From assembly GCA_920105805.1 (NCBI GenBank), contig CAKKTI010000077.1, positions 1-63,828 on the forward strand: a DNA stretch of 63,828 nucleotides. The letters are read 5' to 3'. This stretch comes from Condylostoma magnum (Eukaryota; Ciliophora; Heterotrichea; Heterotrichida; Condylostomatidae). The position numbers were made by a program, and so were the translations under genes. Shown here piece after piece: positions 24,542 to 37,453 of this stretch; the stretch's first letter is position 1; every line of letters starts with the position of its first letter. The notes below the pieces were generated by a model, which ran no database searches, was not told where the DNA came from, and was given only the letters and a program-made list of their open reading frames with translations.

Positions 24542-25720
24542 TCAGATGATAGTATTAAAAACATCAGTTCCAAAAACTTCTCTAACATCATCTGGCTCAT
24601 TCCCGAAAAGTAGAATTGAAGGATCTGCATTTAGCTTAAGATTTTTGTCCACAATGTCATTAATTACATCTCAGGACTCTTTTTCTTAGGGTAGCATCGC
24701 TTCTTAGCAAATCTAGCATCTTTCCTCAAACTCCATTGAGGCATTACACTCACAAATTTGTTTTAATAAAAAATTAACAGCAAAATATATAGATGAACTT
24801 TTATCATTTCTAAAACTATCAGGATCTAAATCTTACTTTTCAAGCAAAAAGTCTTATCCGGGAAGTTGCATAGCAGTGTTAAAGCTAAGCCTGCATATTT
24901 TCTTAAACCTCCATCTCCCCCAGTGATACACCTTTGCTGTTATATCCCCCTGCAACAACACCTCTCCTTATATAATAGCTATACTATGCAGACTTATATC
25001 ACTTCAATCATCACTGAACTTAATCTATCTATCTCTAGATAACTCCTAACTAGTATAAATGATCTAATCTTTATAGTATATTTCTACATATGGCCTTGAC
25101 CCCTTGTTAGACAAATGAGGAATAGTTCTAAACTGTACTTTAGACAATTGGCATATCAACGGGTAGCGATACCCTCCTTGCATTACTTGACTAAAGTACT
25201 GGACATATCTAACTTATGAAGGTTAGGTCACCCCACCCCCCTCGTTAAATCTCTTAGCTTTATAGTATCTTAAAGCATCATCTGCGTAGGTAAATCTGCC
25301 TGAGAATAACAGGTAACAGCAAATCAAAGTACCTGTGCGTCCTTTGCCAGCCAGGCAGTGAATTACTGCTACGTTTTCTTAATCCTCGTTTAACCAAAGG
25401 TGGATTCCTCAGCAAGCTGTAAAGAGAAGGTCCAGGGTAGGGGGGTAGTGGTTTAATCAGGCAAATTCAACTACGTTGTTATTATAGCGAGAGTAGTCGT
25501 AGGTATTGTTGCTGAGGTTAAAAATCTTAAATTTCTCCGGGTGCCTTTCGTGAAGAAACCGAGACACTGAGTTTCCAGGATTTCTATACAGCTTTTGAAA
25601 ACCTTCTCCGGGAAAACTCATTGCTATAAGCCTGGGGGTAATGTAAGTTAAATCTAAATTATATTAGTTATCTCTATATCTCCGTTTTTTACCAGCAACA
25701 ATTGTTCTTATATAATCCAT
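24542..25720 (-). CDS. PTEN: PTEN phosphatidylinositol 3-phosphatase
   Basis: 392 residues, close to the 403 of human PTEN. The N-terminus has LDLTYITPRLIAMSFPGEG, and the phosphatase signature HCLAGKGRTG lies near residue 121 (human HCKAGKGRTG with Cys124). A C2-like region (VEIYYKD, QGDITAKVYHW, FRFNT-like LSFNTA) follows. PTEN removes the 3-phosphate of PtdIns(3,4,5)P3 at the plasma membrane. The lysine after HC is Leu here; other catalytic residues are kept. It ends with TGA. The start is 12 bp from the start of the divergent gene. Confidence 0.94.
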
Positions 25721-25732
25721 ATTAAGCAAATA

Positions 25733-26584
25733 ATGTTTAATGTTCACTAATACGATAGAAATTAGGCAGTAAAAGCATAGTAGATAAAATTTGAATAATC
25801 AAATATACAAAGACGAAAAGTAAGATTAAAGGTTAGAGATCAATTAGCTGATAATTATAATAAAAGAGTAGATAACTTTTTATTCTCAATGACTAAGGAT
25901 CCAATAAAAGTAAATAATTAAGAAAACAGATTTAATTACAGATTCACCAACTCCTAAAAGTTCTTAGGGAATCCTACAATCATTTTAAAAGGATTTAAAA
26001 GGGAGTAAGATAGAATATAAGAAGCAGTTGAGAAAAATAAGTTTTTAGATACCAGTCCTTGCAACCAGATAAAGTAAAACATAAGTATGGATTCGAAAGT
26101 AAAAAAAGTGCATATAAAGAGACATAATTTCAATTAATCCTATACTCCCCTTTAACCTAAAACTCACTTTAAAGCTATTACACAATTAACAATTGATAAA
26201 TAAAGAGACTAAAATTTAAGTACTTAGACTAATAAAGTTGAAGAGGAAATTTATAGATCAGAAACAGCAAATTAAGTAAATTTATAGTTTCGACCTTTAA
26301 GAAGAAACTTATCATAATTGTAAGAGAAGAAATCATTAGCTAGAAGCGTATTGTAAACTTGCAGTATGGCAAAAGAGCTTAAAAATCATCATGTATTGCA
26401 TCCTGGGGAAGGTAAAACTATTAGTAATCCAGATTTACCTACTAGATTAATATACAGGAAGATTCATGGAAATAATAGTTTTAAATAAAGGGGAACATTG
26501 ATATTATAACAGGAATAAGTATCTCATAGCTTTTCTTTACTAAATCTAAGACCATCTCCTTCACCTAAATTAGATAGATTATGA
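25733..26584 (+). CDS. Unrecognised basic protein
   Basis: 283 residues, rich in Lys, Arg, Asn and Gln, with no recognised domain. Segments KVRLKVRDQLADNYNKRVD and HHVLHPGEGKTISNPDLP look structured or conserved. The chosen ATG is only 12 bp from the divergent PTEN start; a later Met (MTKDPIKVN, about residue 53) is an alternative. It ends TGA TAG. Confidence 0.6.
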
Positions 26585-26757
26585 TAGATTATATAATGTA
26601 TTATTGTTAACTTATTAAAAGCCTTTATATTTCAAACTAGTGTTTTATCAGTAAATAATTACCTCTAAACAAGCTATATATTATCTAAACATCTTCCATA
26701 TATTAATTAGATAAACTACAGCTAATTCTATAACGTTCTATTACTAATCAATTCAAT

Positions 26758-28395
26758 ATGAAATTAGCATAGTTTAAAGGAATAAAATCAAATTTCAAAG
26801 GGTTCAATTTATTCTACTTGGAAGATAACGAAACTCTTATATCCTCAATCGATTCATCACTTATAGATCCAACAACTCCTTTACAGAAGGGCAGAATGCA
26901 TGTTACTACATTGAATATAATTTTCTAGCCTAATATTCAGAACAAAGGACTAATGAAGTTCAGTCTTGAAGAAGCTGATCTCTAATTCCCATAATGTGTT
27001 TAAAATAAGAAAGCAAAGCAAAATTCAAAAAGAAAAATTAAACAAGGAAAATAATAACTAAAAATCTAAGCAAAGGGATTCCTTATGATTCAAAGAACAC
27101 CACTTAGTTAAAAATACATAAAACTAGCCAAACAGCCCCTTATTTTCTTGCTTAGCTATAACGACATAATCCGCATAAGCACAGAATTAGAAATGATCAA
27201 GCGGTTTGAAGATGACAGGGCAAGTTGCTAGTTAATTTTTGACATAAGATACAATGAGTTATTGAATCTAATACAAGATGATGAAGAATTTGAGGAGTAG
27301 GAAATCTTACTTCATTATAAGGGAGGAAGATTACTCCCAGAGGGTCCACAGCCTGGAGCTTTTATTCTTACAAGGTAATCTGTTTACTTTTATCCCCTTT
27401 TAAACGCGATTCCTAAACAGCCGATTATGATCAATTATAAGAAAATAGTACTAGCCTTAAGGTATTCGTACTTGTAAAGCCAAATTGGTATAAAATTTTT
27501 CCTGTATGAAGAAGAGATACCTATTATAATTTTATATGAAAATGAGGAAAAGAGAGATAATGTGTATAAGTACATTTATAACAAGCTTAAATTTGAAAGT
27601 GTTGAAAGTTTAGTATTAGACTACTAGGATAAATGATCAAGTGGTTAAATTACTAATTTTGAGTATCTTATGATACTTAATAATCTTAGCAATAGATGTG
27701 AAAGTGATTCTACATAGTACCCAATTTTTCCATGGATTATAAAGGATTATTCAAGCTAGGATATAGATCTAAATAATCCTGGGATATATAGAGACTTAAG
27801 AATGCATGAAAGCTTTTAGAATAATATGACTAATAGTGAATAGTTTGATAACTCAATTTCATCAATGAATAACTCTTCTTATTATTATCTAATAAGACAT
27901 ATTCCTGAATTACTGCTGAGGTAGAATAATGTGTTCCTATCACTAAGTAATTCCTTCAATGATAACTAGATAAATCAACCATTAGTAAAGGAATTAGTGC
28001 CTGAGATATACTCAAATTAAATCACTATTTTCAAAAATGTATACTAAAATAAGCTACCTAAGTTACCTGATGTTCAATTACCAAAATGAGCAAAAAGTTA
28101 TGAAAATTTAGCATAAACTTTACAATAAGCTCTAGAAAGTGACTATGTTTCTGAAAATTTGCATTACTGGATTGATTATGCCTTTGGGTATCAAGCCAGT
28201 TTACAATTAAGTGTAAACATTAGTTCTTCTGGACAAGAATTTAATCTAGACAGTAGTCAACCTACTAGATCTTAAAATATTTCTAAAACATTGATCATGA
28301 AGCCATTATTCAGTGGCCCGCATATTACACGCTAGTATAGGAAAGGCCATGGCATTTAAAACAACTAAATCTAAAGAATGTACGGTAATCTATAG
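26758..28395 (+). CDS. Short FAN-like PH-BEACH protein
   Basis: About 545 residues. The order follows NSMAF/FAN: an N-terminal GRAM/PH-like part (PGAFILTRQSVYFYPL), then a BEACH domain starting ITNFEYLMILNNLSNR with YPIFPWIIKDYSS, LNNPGIYRDL, VKELVPEIYSN and HYWIDYAFGYQ. FAN couples a TNF receptor to neutral sphingomyelinase, while BEACH proteins in general act in membrane traffic. The protein is much shorter than FAN (917 residues), ends soon after the WIDYAFGY motif and has no WD40 repeats. The stop is uncertain: TAG at 28393, TAG at 28408 and TAA at 28426 are all in frame. Confidence 0.82.
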
Positions 28396-28569
28396 AATAT
28401 ACAAAACTAGATATCTAAATTAAAATAAGACAAGATAGGATAAATTTTACGATAATGATAATACTAAAAGGAAGTCTAACACTAAAAAAGAAACTTTGAA
28501 AGTTAAAAACAGCACATTATATAGCAAATTAAGGATAATAGAAGGAAAAAATATACAAATCTTTAAATA

Positions 28570-28863
28570 ATGTCTACCAAGGCTAGCTAAGAAAAAAATA
28601 TAAATCTGTATTAAAAGAGAAAATTTGCTACAACACCGCAAAATTTTACTAGGAAATCTAACGAGTAAAATTTACTGAAGATTAAAAGAGAATTACAAGA
28701 AAAGAAAGTTTTGTAAAAGAAAAAACTTGAGAATAGAAACAGCCCAACTAATAACATTAAGATTCCTCCTCTTAATCTTAAAAAAGTGCGACAGGGATTG
28801 AATACTAGTCCAGTTACTTTCAGGCCGAGAAGTGCACTCCAGAAGGCAAAAACAGATCGTTAA
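28570..28863 (+). CDS. Small basic protein, unknown
   Basis: 97 residues with many Lys, Arg, Gln and Asn. The C-terminus PVTFRPRSALQKAKTDR has the feel of a conserved short motif. No family is recognised. The TAA stop at 28861-28863 is 7 bp from the stop of the convergent RAD17-like gene. The start has an AAATAATG context after an AT-rich spacer. Confidence 0.55.
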
Positions 28864-28870
28864 TTTGCAT

Positions 28871-30163
28871 TTAATTATTAATACATAAAAGACTCTGTAA
28901 TTCTTGAACTTCTTTAAGTGAGAGTTAATATGGCAAGTTTAACTTTTCCCTTTTAATTGCCATAATTTCACGGTTTTCTTACTTTTCATTGAAAAACTTA
29001 AAAAATGATGGTTTGGTATATGAATGCATCCGTTTAGAACTGATTGGCTTTTAATTATAATACAGTAAAGATCTAGTTACAATACTAGCTCCCATTTCTT
29101 TAAGTTTTTCATCTAAATAATGCCGTTATGCTTAATATTCCTAAACACAAATATCATCGTATATTTAACTAAAATCTTCGATTTATCCTATAAAGTCAAT
29201 GCAATTCTCCACTACCATTTAAGCAATGAATCAATTATCTTCTATAGTAGAATTGAGTATATCCTCTGGGCTAAAGTATAAAGGAGGCCTTTCTTCATAA
29301 ATTGTCTGATCCGGTATAAAAGTAGGCTTGCCTTTAATTAATCTTTTATTATACAAAAATTTTCCAACTACATGAAATAATTCTAATTTTTCCTCTTCAA
29401 TTTGAAATGTTAATCCCATGCTTTACTTTTAATTCTCAGTAAGAGCTAGTAATTTAAATTAGTTCATTGCAGCTCTTAAATCTCCTGGATTATTACTCTG
29501 TAACTAGTTTATCAACTGTGCATTAATAATTACATCAGAACAGTTGCTTTACTGTATAGCTTTCTTTAAAAAACTATTAGCAATTCCATTAAACCAAATA
29601 ATCTATGCAAAACTATTCAAAATAGGCCAATTCCTCTCTATTTAGAACTTCTTAATATTACTCATAATAATAACAATTAATCTATTTTACCCTCTGACAT
29701 AGCTCTACAGAAACTACTAAAACTCTTCTTTCTACTCCTACGAGTTAATTTTAGGTATACAATCAATAACTAAGACACTGAAGTCCTTACTTTACTTAAA
29801 CGACGGTAACATGATGGTCCTTTTAACTAGTTTAAACCTTTTCAATCATTCAGTGACTTATACAATAGAACTAACCTCATAGTTTTCCTCATCTGCGAGA
29901 TTGTAAGTGTTCTAGTCCTTCCACTCCTTATAACAAAGTCCTATTTCATTACACAGTGTATGTATTAGCGTGGATTTTCCAGTGCCAGATGGTCCCGCTA
30001 AAACAAGCACTCTTCCTTACCTATTCTTCTAAAATTCCTCTAAAATCCCCCTTACTTGCTTTACCTTCTAAGGATGAATGGCCAACTCTGCCTATATAAC
30101 ACTTACAGTGCTTAAATTATCCACTTACACCAATCCCTTACTCCTACCCCTCTTCAACGACAT
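28871..30163 (-). CDS. RAD17: RAD17-like checkpoint clamp loader
   Basis: 430 residues. ELAIHPQKVKQVRGIL leads into the Walker A loop GPSGTGKST near residue 59; VLVIDCIPK-like and IVIIMSN follow as Walker B and sensor parts, then NPGDLRAAMNQ, the RFC-type lid motif. RAD17 replaces RFC1 to load the 9-1-1 clamp at damaged DNA. The Walker A Lys is present. The length is shorter than human RAD17 (681) but near fungal and protist forms. The start is 16 bp after the TGA of the Rab2 gene on the same strand. Confidence 0.87.
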
Positions 30164-30179
30164 TTTTTTACTATATAAA

Positions 30180-30806
<627 letters not shown>

Positions 30807-30853
30807 CTATGGTTTCTACTGATAACTCCTATGTAAAATTTGTTAGTATAAAA

Positions 30854-31801
30854 ATGTAATTGAGGTAAATAAGGTGATCTGGGATTTTAGTTGGGTAAAT
30901 TTTGTCGGTTTTGAACACTTTTACTGGAGTGTTTACGCAGTTTTTGTTGAAGTAGGGTCTAAATACTCCTGTTTTTTAGCTTGTGTTTAATTATGGGGGG
31001 TTAGCTGTGATTTATGGGGCTGTGATTGGTTTAAGGTAGAAGAGGTCTAATTTTGGATAGTGGTATAAGTATGCTATAGCTAGCTTAATGGATACGCAGG
31101 GAAATTTTCTTATTATAACAGCTTTTAAGTACACATCGGTAATTAGTGTTTTTACACTTATGAATTCTTCTATCATTATTGTAATGATACTCTCATTTTG
31201 AATACTATAGAAAAGATATAGGAAATTAGAGTACTTAGGAGCATCAATTGCTCTAATTGGGGTTATTTGCATTGTTTTATCAGATTTACATAAAATTGAT
31301 TATTAGTTTGGAGGGACTGTATTTGGAGATTTATTAGTTGTATTGGGCACTTTATTATACGTCTCTTGTAATATACTTTTAGAGTATTTAATGAAATAAG
31401 GTGCAGACTCAAACGAATACTTATTTGTTCTAGGCACATCTGGTTTTTTCATAGTATTAACTGAATCTCTTTTGCTAGAATTCGACGATATATTAAAAAT
31501 AGAAGCCTGTCTATAAATCGTTACTTATTTAGGATTCGGAATAAGTTTAATAGGAATGTATTCCATAAGTCCATATTATATGCAAAGATTCAATGCAACG
31601 ATGTACAATCTATCTTTATTAACTACCATGCTGTATGGTCTTATAGCTGGAATAATTCTATTTGATGAAAATTTTTCATTATTCTACTTTGCAGGATTTG
31701 TCCTAGTACTATTAGGATCAATTATATACAACTTCTATCCAATACAAAAGTCTGAAGGATCAGAGAAACTAACAGAAATAAACTCTCCTCTTTTACCATA
31801 A
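30854..31801 (+). CDS. SLC35F1/F2-family membrane transporter
   Basis: 315 residues with about ten hydrophobic spans, of the drug/metabolite transporter superfamily. YAIASLMDTQGNFLIITAFKYTSVISV and LGASIALIGVICIVLSD match the SLC35F/DUF914 group. Animal SLC35F members include a queuosine transporter and poorly known solute carriers, so the substrate is not predicted. The frame ends TAA TAA, and the next gene starts 27 bp later. Confidence 0.85.
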
Positions 31802-31828
31802 TAATCAAATTGTTAAATAAATCTTAAT

Positions 31829-32131
31829 ATGGCTTTTAGACAATGAATCACTTCTGGACCTCGGTTCTGGATAACTAAATTCCTCCAGAGGCAAGACCAA
31901 GGGGTTTCTACTAACTATATTTGGCAGGAGATCGAGAGATCATAAGCAAACGAGTTATTTCCCTCTAAAGTGTTTTTAAAGCGTCAAGTAATCCATAAAA
32001 TGCTAAGACAAGGTTAGATCAAAAGAGCAGATGCGTCAGACTATGAAGGATATAGAGAGCATATACTACGAGGCTGGATGCTTAACACTGAGAAAGCCTT
32101 AAAAGATATTCACCCTGATCTCCGAGATTAG
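31829..32131 (+). CDS. Small unknown protein
   Basis: 100 residues, mixed helix, with RFWITKFLQRQDQG, YIWQEIERSQ and GWMLNTEKALKDIHPDLRD. The middle looks like a winged helix or a small mitochondrial ribosomal protein, but I cannot assign it. It is the second of three plus-strand genes packed 27 and 10 bp apart. It ends TAG TAA. Confidence 0.65.
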
Positions 32132-32141
32132 TAATATTAAA

Positions 32142-33053
32142 ATGTCAAGCAAATGGTTTTATGAAGTTTTCCCAAATCTTTACTAGTTAATTTAAACAGC
32201 AGACGAGTATGTATAAAAAGACCCTTATTTGTTTGATGAGGACACTCCTACACAACAAGCAATGGAGTTATCAATGCTTTATTCTAAAGAGCTTGGGAAA
32301 TATATACACCCAGGTGTACTTGAGATTGAGTAGTTAATTCCAGAGGAGTGGGCATTAGTTAGGAGTTATAGCAATAAGCTAATTTCTTACCATATTACTA
32401 GAATGTTGGTTTCTATTGCTAATGACCCGGAGTTTGTTAGATACAATGCAGAAGATTAGAATATTTTATTATGAGCTGTGCTGTTTCATGATATTGCTAA
32501 AAGAGGAAGACCTGCTGTTGACGGGAGAGATCCATTTCATCCAGTCTCAAGTGCTGCTGTTATGTTGAAAGTAATGTACAGGATGGGATGGGTTTAGGAT
32601 GAAGAGCTGGTTAATTAGATTTGCTAGGAGTTAATGGACTGTGGATTCATGGAAGATGGCTTTGAGTATTATGATAATGATAAACTTGCGTTAGTAGTGC
32701 CCAAATTATATTATTTGTTTGGGGCTGCTGATGAGATTGATGATAATTTGAGTTATGTTGATGTAGAGGCTATGGGAAATGTCAGATTTGAGCTAGAGAT
32801 TATGCTTGTTATATTGTATCACTAGTGCTATACCTTTATTGAGGAGTTTCCTTCGTTTACACCTTTTAATGATTCGCATATTTGCAAGATGTTGTCGAAT
32901 AGAATTCTAGGGCTATTGTAAATTTTTTGTACTAATGATTCTGTTAATTATATACGACTTGTGCCTAGTAAAATTGAAAGGTTTACTAGGGAAGTTAGGT
33001 AGACTATTGGGAGGATGAAACGTATTATAGATAGGCCTAGAGAGCTACTTTGA
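32142..33053 (+). CDS. HD-domain protein
   Basis: 303 residues. The motif LFHDIAKRG followed by DPFHPVSSAAVML and later DEIDD and DNLSYVD fits an HD-type metal-dependent phosphohydrolase fold (HD pair plus downstream His and Asp). No finer subfamily is recognised. The start codon is 10 bp after the stop of the previous gene. It ends TGA TAA. Confidence 0.72.
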
Positions 33054-33313
33054 TAATTAAGTAAAATTGATATTAAATATGTCTATTGGTTTTTAAATTG
33101 ATGTGTTATTAACTTATTCTTAATTAAACTAGTTTGATAATTCTCTGCCATTTATAAGAGGTAATTTGATAAATGCACTAAATTTGTTCTGATTTAAATA
33201 TAAATAGTGAAAATTTAGAATATTTTTAGTGATTAAAAAACTATTCAGTACTAATAATTCACTTTCATGCTTCGTTATAATTTATAATAAACTAGTTTAA
33301 ATATTATTCCAAT

Positions 33314-33994
33314 ATGAAAAATCGTCAAAACATATGGAAGCCTTAGATTTCAGGTAAAGAAGAGCCTATAAACAAATAAATCCCTACTTGCCAAATCCAC
33401 AGAGACAGTTTTAGAAGTGGGTTTCAACAGACAGCTGCTAGTCTTTTATCTCCAACATCAGCCTCTACAGTCTCGTTTTAATAGTGTGACCAAAATATTG
33501 GTAAACTTGAGAATGATTAGCCAAATAAGCAATCAATACGCTCCAATACAATTCCAATCCAACTACTGGCAAGTAGATCATCTGCATTTACTCCTATAAG
33601 CACTTAAAAGGTTCCTAAATGTATCAAAAGGGCACAAACAAATACAATTTTTAAGAAAAACTGTATACAATCTGCTAGGGAAACTATGATATAATAATAA
33701 TATCAGCCAACTAATGAAGAAAACTTTTTTAATTCAAAAAAGCCTAGAATAATTAATTATACACCTTACACCTATAAAGATTATAAAAAGATACAAAATG
33801 ATAAGTATTTAATGCTTGGAGGTTTAGGAGCTTCGAGAATTGGAACAGAAGATTGAAGGATTGGAATGAAGCGGCATAAAAGAATGAAATATTACGGAAG
33901 ATATGCTAACGAGAAGAATAGCCGCAATAATTTGTTTAATTAGAATTTTATAACTTTAATCAAGCTTGTAAAAACAAGTGTTAATATAATCTGA
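33314..33994 (+). CDS. Protein with JHY-like motif, possibly ciliary
   Basis: 226 residues. The first half is Ser/Gln rich and probably disordered. Around residues 155-205 the segment YTPYTYKDYKKIQND, then LGGLGASRIGTEDW and KRMKYYGRYANEKN, resembles a short motif (PYTxxDYK...LGGLG...) found in JHY/C11orf63 and other ciliary proteins. The match is from memory and weak. In-frame TAG occurs at about 33941 before the TGA at 33992, so the true end is uncertain. Confidence 0.55.
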
Positions 33995-34068
33995 AACTTA
34001 GAAGATGTAATATATCACTTATAATAAACTGGCAATAACAACTCAATCTTAATATAAAAGTCAATCTA

Positions 34069-34518
34069 TTAATCATAATTAGTATTGTCCTCTACTAAAC
34101 CATGATCAGTATTAAAGCTTTCGTATTTCATTTAAGCCTGCTCAAATAACTTCTCTTAATCCTCAGCAAGCTTTAACTCATCAACGTTTCCTTTTTCTAC
34201 TTTCTTGAATCTTTTACGATTATTTTAGTTTTATTAAAAACTTGCGAGAGTCTCACTTATTTCATTTTATCTTCCTAGGTTAATTTGATCGTATGCATTC
34301 ATTACATGAAATTCCGTAATGTTCTTTTTCCCTTATAGAGAGCATTCCTCACTAGAGCGGTTTGACAAATTATGGATGAAATCTGAGTTAAAGTTACCTA
34401 TACAGAGTGAAAGAGCAGCATCAACTGTTTTTGTTGGAATCTTTCTTAAACTAGGATTAACTGACTATCTTATAAACGATTTTAGTGTTGAGCGAGGTAG
34501 AATTATATCGTTTTCCAT
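34069..34518 (-). CDS. DR1: DR1/NC2-beta, histone-fold repressor of TBP
   Basis: 149 residues. The N-terminus ENDIILPRSTLKSFIRQSV, then a histone fold ending NITEFHVMNAYDQINLG, matches NC2-beta (human DLTIPRAAINKMI ... ISPEHVIQALESLGFG). The trailing helix with DELKLAEDQEKLFEQAQ matches the Dr1 tail (EELLRQQQELFAKA). NC2 binds TBP on DNA and blocks TFIIB entry. The stop is TAA TAG at 34066-34071. Confidence 0.88.
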
Positions 34519-34628
34519 TTAATTAAGTATCTTGCACGTTTTAGTTGTTTGTAGTTTAAATTGATTGAAAATACTATTACAATTTAAAAATTAAGTGAAA
34601 GTACAGATTGATTAAAATTTTACTAAAT

Positions 34629-36053
34629 TTATGCAAACTTTTTAGTTAGTACTCCAAATTTCCAGAATCCATGAATTGTTTCTCCTTTTTTATTTTTGAA
34701 TAGTCCTTCTCCATGTCTTAAATTTTGATAAAAGTTACCTTCGTACTGTTTTCCATCTTATCACTAATATCTGCCGACTCCTTGCATCTGTCCTTATACT
34801 CATTATCCAATATACTACTTTCTGAAGTGTTAAAAGTTTCTGTTAAATCTTCCAGACCTTTGCTGTATAAATAGATCATCAGCTTATTAAACCCCAATAA
34901 TAAATTTACCTACTCCTTCAATCACATCCTTACTCCACTCTCCAATATAATAACTATGGTCTTCTCAGTAGTTCTCTCCTATTCCATGTCTAAAGCCCGC
35001 AGCAAAATACCCTATATACCTATATCCGTTAGTGTGCACTGCCATTCCCAGCCCATGTTACTAATCATTTTTCCAATTACCCTTGAAATAATCCTTATTT
35101 CTATATATAAGTTTACCATAACCATCCCGTTAGTTATTCAAAGTTTCTCCAGTATACACAGAGCTATCAGGCTGTATTAATTACTAATAAACTCTATTTT
35201 AATTAACTGTATTTTATCTCACATCAATTTGAGCAATTCTTGACTCAGCAGCTTAAATTTCCATCTAAATTTCCTCAATTCTCTATAAAATCTTATTAAT
35301 ACTGCTTGACGGGTCGTACCTTGATCTTTCAACTCTACTATTCCCAGGTGTTCTTATAATAGAAGACTCATCAAGTATAGATACTGATGCTTTGCTATCT
35401 TATAAAATTTCACTTTAAGTCTAGCTTAGATTAATTTAATTCTCCTGCTCCAAAGCTCATAGTCATATATAGCCATCTTATGTTACTTCCTTTACTAAAT
35501 CATTAGAGTGCTTGTTATTCATTATGTAAAAATTGTGTCAAGGTCCATTATAAATTTCTCCTGAATAATGACTAAATTTTCCTTCTTGACAAGGTCTGCT
35601 TAATTGTCAACGGCCTTCATACCTTGAGCCATCAACCCAAATCATTGTACCAAATCCATCACGGAATCCCCCTTTCCAGTCGCCTATATAAACTCCTCCA
35701 CTTTGATAGGGAACTGGTCTTCTTTTTTAGTTAAAATCAGCTTAAGGCAAATTCCTATTTATTTTTTCTAAAACTTCTTCTTTTGTGAAATATTTAAAAC
35801 TAGATTTACATTTATTCTGCTGGTTAAACATGTATCTTTAGGCTTAAAATCTTCTTACGTTTGACTGAATAAGGATAATCTTTTCAATTGGAAATATACC
35901 AGTGCCTTTAGGAATTTGGTTATGATAATGCTCTTTTTATAATACCTGCTACAGACTAAATTTCTTATTGCATTGCATATCACTTAAATTAACCTCTTAT
36001 AGATTTTACATAAGTGTTTTACAGTCGATATGATTACAGTTAGTATTACCCAT
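34629..36053 (-). CDS. MORN-repeat protein
   Basis: 474 residues. Three groups of MORN repeats are visible: YIGDWKGGFRDGFGTM and YEGRW (about 140-170); YTGETLNNQRDGYG, FKGNWKNDQQHGLG, YIGYFAAGFRHGIG and YIGEWSKDVIEGVG (about 300-400); and YEGNFYQNLRHGEG near the end. The middle is a coiled coil (RIEEIQMEIQAAESRIAQ). MORN proteins organise membranes and cytoskeleton in ciliates and other protists. The N-terminus MGNTNCN allows N-myristoylation. It ends TAA. Confidence 0.85.
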
Positions 36054-36287
36054 TTTTATGCAATTTAATACTAGATAAATCTTAGCAATCATTGCGCACT
36101 TAATTATACTGAATAGTACAAACACTCTTAACATATACAACCCATGTTTAGACTTATAACACTCTCTAACTTAAAATGTTTTACTAACAACCTCTGCACA
36201 AAATCCCCTTAAAACTCTAACAACACTTATTCGAAAAAGTTTCCCATTTTCTTTTAACCATCAATCATCTTCCATTTCATAAAACAA

Positions 36288-37367
36288 ATGAGTGAGGAAA
36301 TTGAAAGTCATATTCTCCGCAAATACGAGATTCTCTAGCGGCTTGGTAAAGGTGCTTACGGTATAGTGTGAAAAGCAATAGACAAAAAGACCCGTGAAGT
36401 TGTTGCCTTGAAAAAGATCTTCGATGCTTTTCAAAACGCAACAGACGCCTAACGCACATTCCGCGAGATTATGTTTCTATAGGAACTAAACGGTCATGAG
36501 AACATAGTGCGGCTGCTTAATGTTATCAGGGCTGAAAATGACAGAGATATCTACCTGGTCTTTGACTTTATGGAAACTGACCTTCATGCTGTGATTCGCG
36601 CGAATATACTGGAAGAGATTCACAAGCAGTATATAATATACTAAGTACTGAAATCCCTGAAATTTATACACTCCGGTTAAATTCTTCACAGGGACTTAAA
36701 ACCCTCTAATATACTACTTAACAGTGAATGTCATGTAAAGGCGGCTGATTTCGGACTAGCGAGGTCGGTTGCATCGCAGGACGAGGGGGCCAATCCAGTA
36801 TTAACAGACTACGTCGCTACTAGGTGGTACAGGGCCCCTGAGATTCTTCTGGGATCCACCCGCTACTCAAAGGCAGTTGACATGTGAAGTCTTGGCTGCA
36901 TTTTAGGAGAAATGATCGTAGGAAGGCCCATTTTTCCAGGAACCAGTACACTGAATCAGCTCGATAGGATTCTAGAGTTAACTGGAAGGCCTACATAGGA
37001 GGATTTAGACGCTATTTAGTCCTCACTGGCAGCTACTATGCTAGAAAGTTTGCCACCTACTAGGAACAGAGGATTTCACGAGTTTTTCCCAGCAGCTACG
37101 GATGATGCATTGGATTTAATTAGGAACTTATTGCAATTTAATCCTAATAAAAGACTTACAGTAGAGTAGACGCTAAGACATCCTTATGTTGCCTAGTTCC
37201 ATAATCCTGAAGATGAGCCTAATTGTCCGTATACCGTTAGAATTCCTATTGACGATAATCATAAGTTTTCTATTAGGGAGTATAGAGAGAGGCTATATGC
37301 AGATATTTCTAAGAGGAAGAAGGAAATTAGAAGGAAGCAGTTGGCAGCAAGGGGGTATTATCATTAA
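36288..37367 (+). CDS. MAPK15: MAPK15/ERK7-like MAP kinase
   Basis: 359 residues. [11 protein letters not shown] (Gly-rich loop), [35 protein letters not shown] and [18 protein letters not shown] are intact; [12 protein letters not shown] is typical of ERK7/8. The activation motif is TDY near residue 172, where animal ERK7 has TEY. ERK7 acts at basal bodies and in ciliogenesis. The Trp of GIVW and of DMWSLGC are TGA, and the Gln of EILQRLG is TAG. Two TAA codons end the frame, with TGA seven codons later. The start position was set from the frame of the conserved kinase core and may be off by a base. Confidence 0.93.
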
Positions 37368-37453
37368 TAATTGGTTATTTTAAAATGAGTTTAATTACAG
37401 CCTAACTAATTCTTTTTGCTTAGATATCTTCCAATTGAGTTACTTTAAACCAA

